From Acidobacteriota bacterium (GTDB lineage Bacteria; Acidobacteriota; Terriglobia; UBA7540): a stretch of 64,000 nt of DNA. The notes beneath the pieces were generated by a model. That model was given only the letters and a program-made list of their open reading frames with translations, made no database searches and was not told where the DNA came from. A program made the translations under genes and the position numbers. This document shows positions 63,110 through 64,000 of the stretch, one piece after another; positions within the stretch are counted from its first letter, which is position 1, and each line of letters opens with the position of its first letter. The stretch lies in the NCBI GenBank assembly GCA_004298155.1, contig SCRD01000006.1, forward strand, positions 175,604-239,603, read 5' to 3'.

Positions 63110-63185
63110 GCTGGCGTAGCTCAGCTGGTAGAGCATCTGATTTGTAATCAGAGGGTCGGGGGTTCGAATCCCTTCGCCAGCTCCA
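63110..63185 (+). tRNA. tRNA-Thr (anticodon TGT)
   Basis: The 76 bases fold with acceptor GCTGGCG/CGCCAGC, D arm GCTC/GAGC, anticodon stem TCTGA/TCAGA with loop TTTGTAA (anticodon TGT), T arm GGGGG/CCCTT-type pairing with TTCGAAT, discriminator T and encoded CCA. First gene of the tRNA-tuf unit. Confidence 0.97.
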
Positions 63186-63402
63186 TGCTGCGGTTATTTT
63201 TTGTGGTGCCAGCAGGTAGCGCCAGCCAGCGAAAGCTGTGCAGTATCCGGCAAAGAAGTTTATAATTTGTCTGTTGCACCCTGACGGCGGCGACGGTTGT
63301 GCCTCGATAGAATTAAGCCGGGGCAGGATTAGCTTTTAGCCTGGTTAAGGACCTGCTGCAGATAAGAAGGCCCCGGTTTCCGGGGTAGTCGGGAAAAGCT
63401 TC

Positions 63403-63491
63403 GGACAGGTGGCCGAGCGGTCAATGGCAGCAGGCTGTAAACCTGCCGCTCCTTGCGAGCTACGGGGGTTCGAATCCTCCCCTGTCCACCA
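63403..63491 (+). tRNA. tRNA-Tyr (anticodon GTA)
   Basis: A class II tRNA of 89 bases: acceptor GGACAGG/CCTGTCC, anticodon stem GCAGG/CCTGC with loop CTGTAAA (anticodon GTA), a long variable arm after the anticodon stem, T loop TTCGAAT, discriminator A and encoded CCA. A CCCCGG/CCGGGG hairpin with TTT loop lies just upstream at 63371-63386. Confidence 0.97.
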
Positions 63492-63568
63492 GGTTCGCGA
63501 GATTAAGAGCACGCACCGGTCAGCACCTGGACGAAGATGGGCACCGGGTCGATCGCGCAAGTTGCAAG

Positions 63569-63643
63569 GCGGGAGTAACTCAGTGGTAGAGTCACAGCCT
63601 TCCAAGCTGTTGGTCGCGGGTTCGATCCCCGTCTCCCGCTCCA
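63569..63643 (+). tRNA. tRNA-Gly (anticodon TCC)
   Basis: The 75 bases fold with acceptor GCGGGAG/CTCCCGC, anticodon stem ending CAGC/GCTG around loop CTTCCAA (anticodon TCC), T arm GCGGG/CCCGT-type pairing with TTCGATC, discriminator T and encoded CCA. Third tRNA of the unit. Confidence 0.97.
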
Positions 63644-63725
63644 TAGTTTTGCGAGGCGCAGCCGCTCCAACCGCCGTGACGGGCTTTGTTGAAAGCCGTC
63701 GGTGGAGGGCGGAACAACCTCTTGT

Positions 63726-63801
63726 GCCGATGTAGCTCAGTTGGTAGAGCACGTCCTTGGTAAGGACGGGGTCAGCGGTTCAATTCCGCTCATCGGCTCC
63801 A
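63726..63801 (+). tRNA. tRNA-Thr (anticodon GGT)
   Basis: The 76 bases fold with acceptor GCCGATG/CATCGGC, D arm GCTC/GAGC, anticodon stem CGTCC/GGACG with loop TTGGTAA (anticodon GGT), T arm GCGG/CCGC with TTCAATT, discriminator T and encoded CCA. Last tRNA before tuf; the same order Thr-Tyr-Gly-Thr-tuf is known from E. coli (thrU-tyrU-glyT-thrT-tufB). Confidence 0.97.
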
Positions 63802-63881
63802 GAAACATATATCGATCACTCAAACTCGTTGCCGAGGGACATTAACAGCACTGAAAAGGATAATTCACCAGCGGGGTTGCT

Positions 63882-64000
63882 ATGGCGAAGGAAAAGTTTG
63901 ACCGATCGAAGCCGCACATGAACATCGGGACGATCGGGCACATTGATCACGGGAAGACGACGCTGACGGCGGCGATCACGAAGGTGCTGTCGAAGCACAA
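63882..64000 (+). CDS. tuf: Elongation factor Tu (5' part, cut by window edge)
   Basis: EF-Tu delivers aminoacyl-tRNA to the ribosome. The visible 39 codons begin [19 protein letters not shown] and continue [17 protein letters not shown], the P-loop region. The usual GHVDHGKTT reads GHIDHGKTT here. The gene lies 80 bases after the second tRNA-Thr and is probably cotranscribed with the four tRNAs. Confidence 0.97.
   Translation, partial: MAKEKFDRSKPHMNIGTIGHIDHGKTTLTAAITKVLSKH

Noticed and set aside
63261..63266. A second promoter before tRNA-Tyr at TATAAT
   Set aside because: The -10 is perfect, but no acceptable -35 lies 16-18 bases upstream, so it was not listed as a promoter.

Overview
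The window looks like a chromosomal contig of an acidobacterium (inference). The sequence evidence is a PadR regulator followed by a very large MacB/FtsX-type permease of the ADOP kind (Acidobacterial duplicated orphan permease), tgt-yajC-secD-secF in one block, a rpoD-dnaG pair, moderately high GC, many Tat-exported glycoside hydrolases, and single tRNA genes scattered between operons. No transposase, integrase, prophage or CRISPR array is visible. The genes read as a mix of housekeeping blocks and accessory carbohydrate-degradation loci.

Layout. 1-10.8 kb (minus strand): start of a gene running off the left edge, secF, secD, yajC, tgt, a Yip1-like membrane protein, the principal sigma factor rpoD, primase dnaG, a cysteine-rich protein of unknown function and a small exported protein. 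10.8-16.4 kb: about 950 bases without a convincing gene, then thiO, gltX, a phosphodiesterase with a coupled 32-residue membrane peptide, and a class IV aminotransferase. 16.4-22.2 kb: ceramidase-like and amidohydrolase enzymes, a small membrane protein, a TPR lipoprotein-like or secreted protein and tRNA-Arg.

22.2-32.7 kb is a carbohydrate locus. Seven minus-strand genes are packed with 4-8 base overlaps or gaps of a few bases: SIS isomerase, Gfo/Idh/MocA oxidoreductase, SDR, a MetE-like zinc methyltransferase, an UlaG-like metallo-hydrolase, a xylose-isomerase-like TIM barrel and a GH2 enzyme. They diverge from a ROK sugar kinase and a GH50-like hydrolase. The MetE-like protein inside a sugar operon suggests catabolism of a methylated sugar or related compound (inference); this is the best candidate here for an undescribed pathway. 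32.9-40 kb holds HU, a long Lhr-type helicase, tRNA-Ala, an NHL-repeat protein and a dienelactone-hydrolase-like enzyme.

40-45.5 kb is unusually rich in non-coding structure around the PadR-ADOP pair: a degenerate 22-base tandem array, a run of five hairpins directly after the permease stop codon, and two compact elements made of an outer stem enclosing two hairpins. 44.5-54.1 kb is a second glycan locus: an oxidoreductase, a GH20-like hexosaminidase, a GH29 fucosidase, a beta-galactosidase-trimerisation-domain protein and a two-domain esterase whose second domain lacks its serine. 54.5-63 kb carries tRNA-Ile, an M16 peptidase, a membrane protein, an ECF sigma/anti-sigma pair, a WalJ-type hydrolase, purB, larB (with a coupled 60-residue ORF), ubiX and a VKOR protein. 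The right end is the classic tRNA-Thr/Tyr/Gly/Thr-tuf transcription unit, with a near-consensus promoter; tuf is cut by the window edge.
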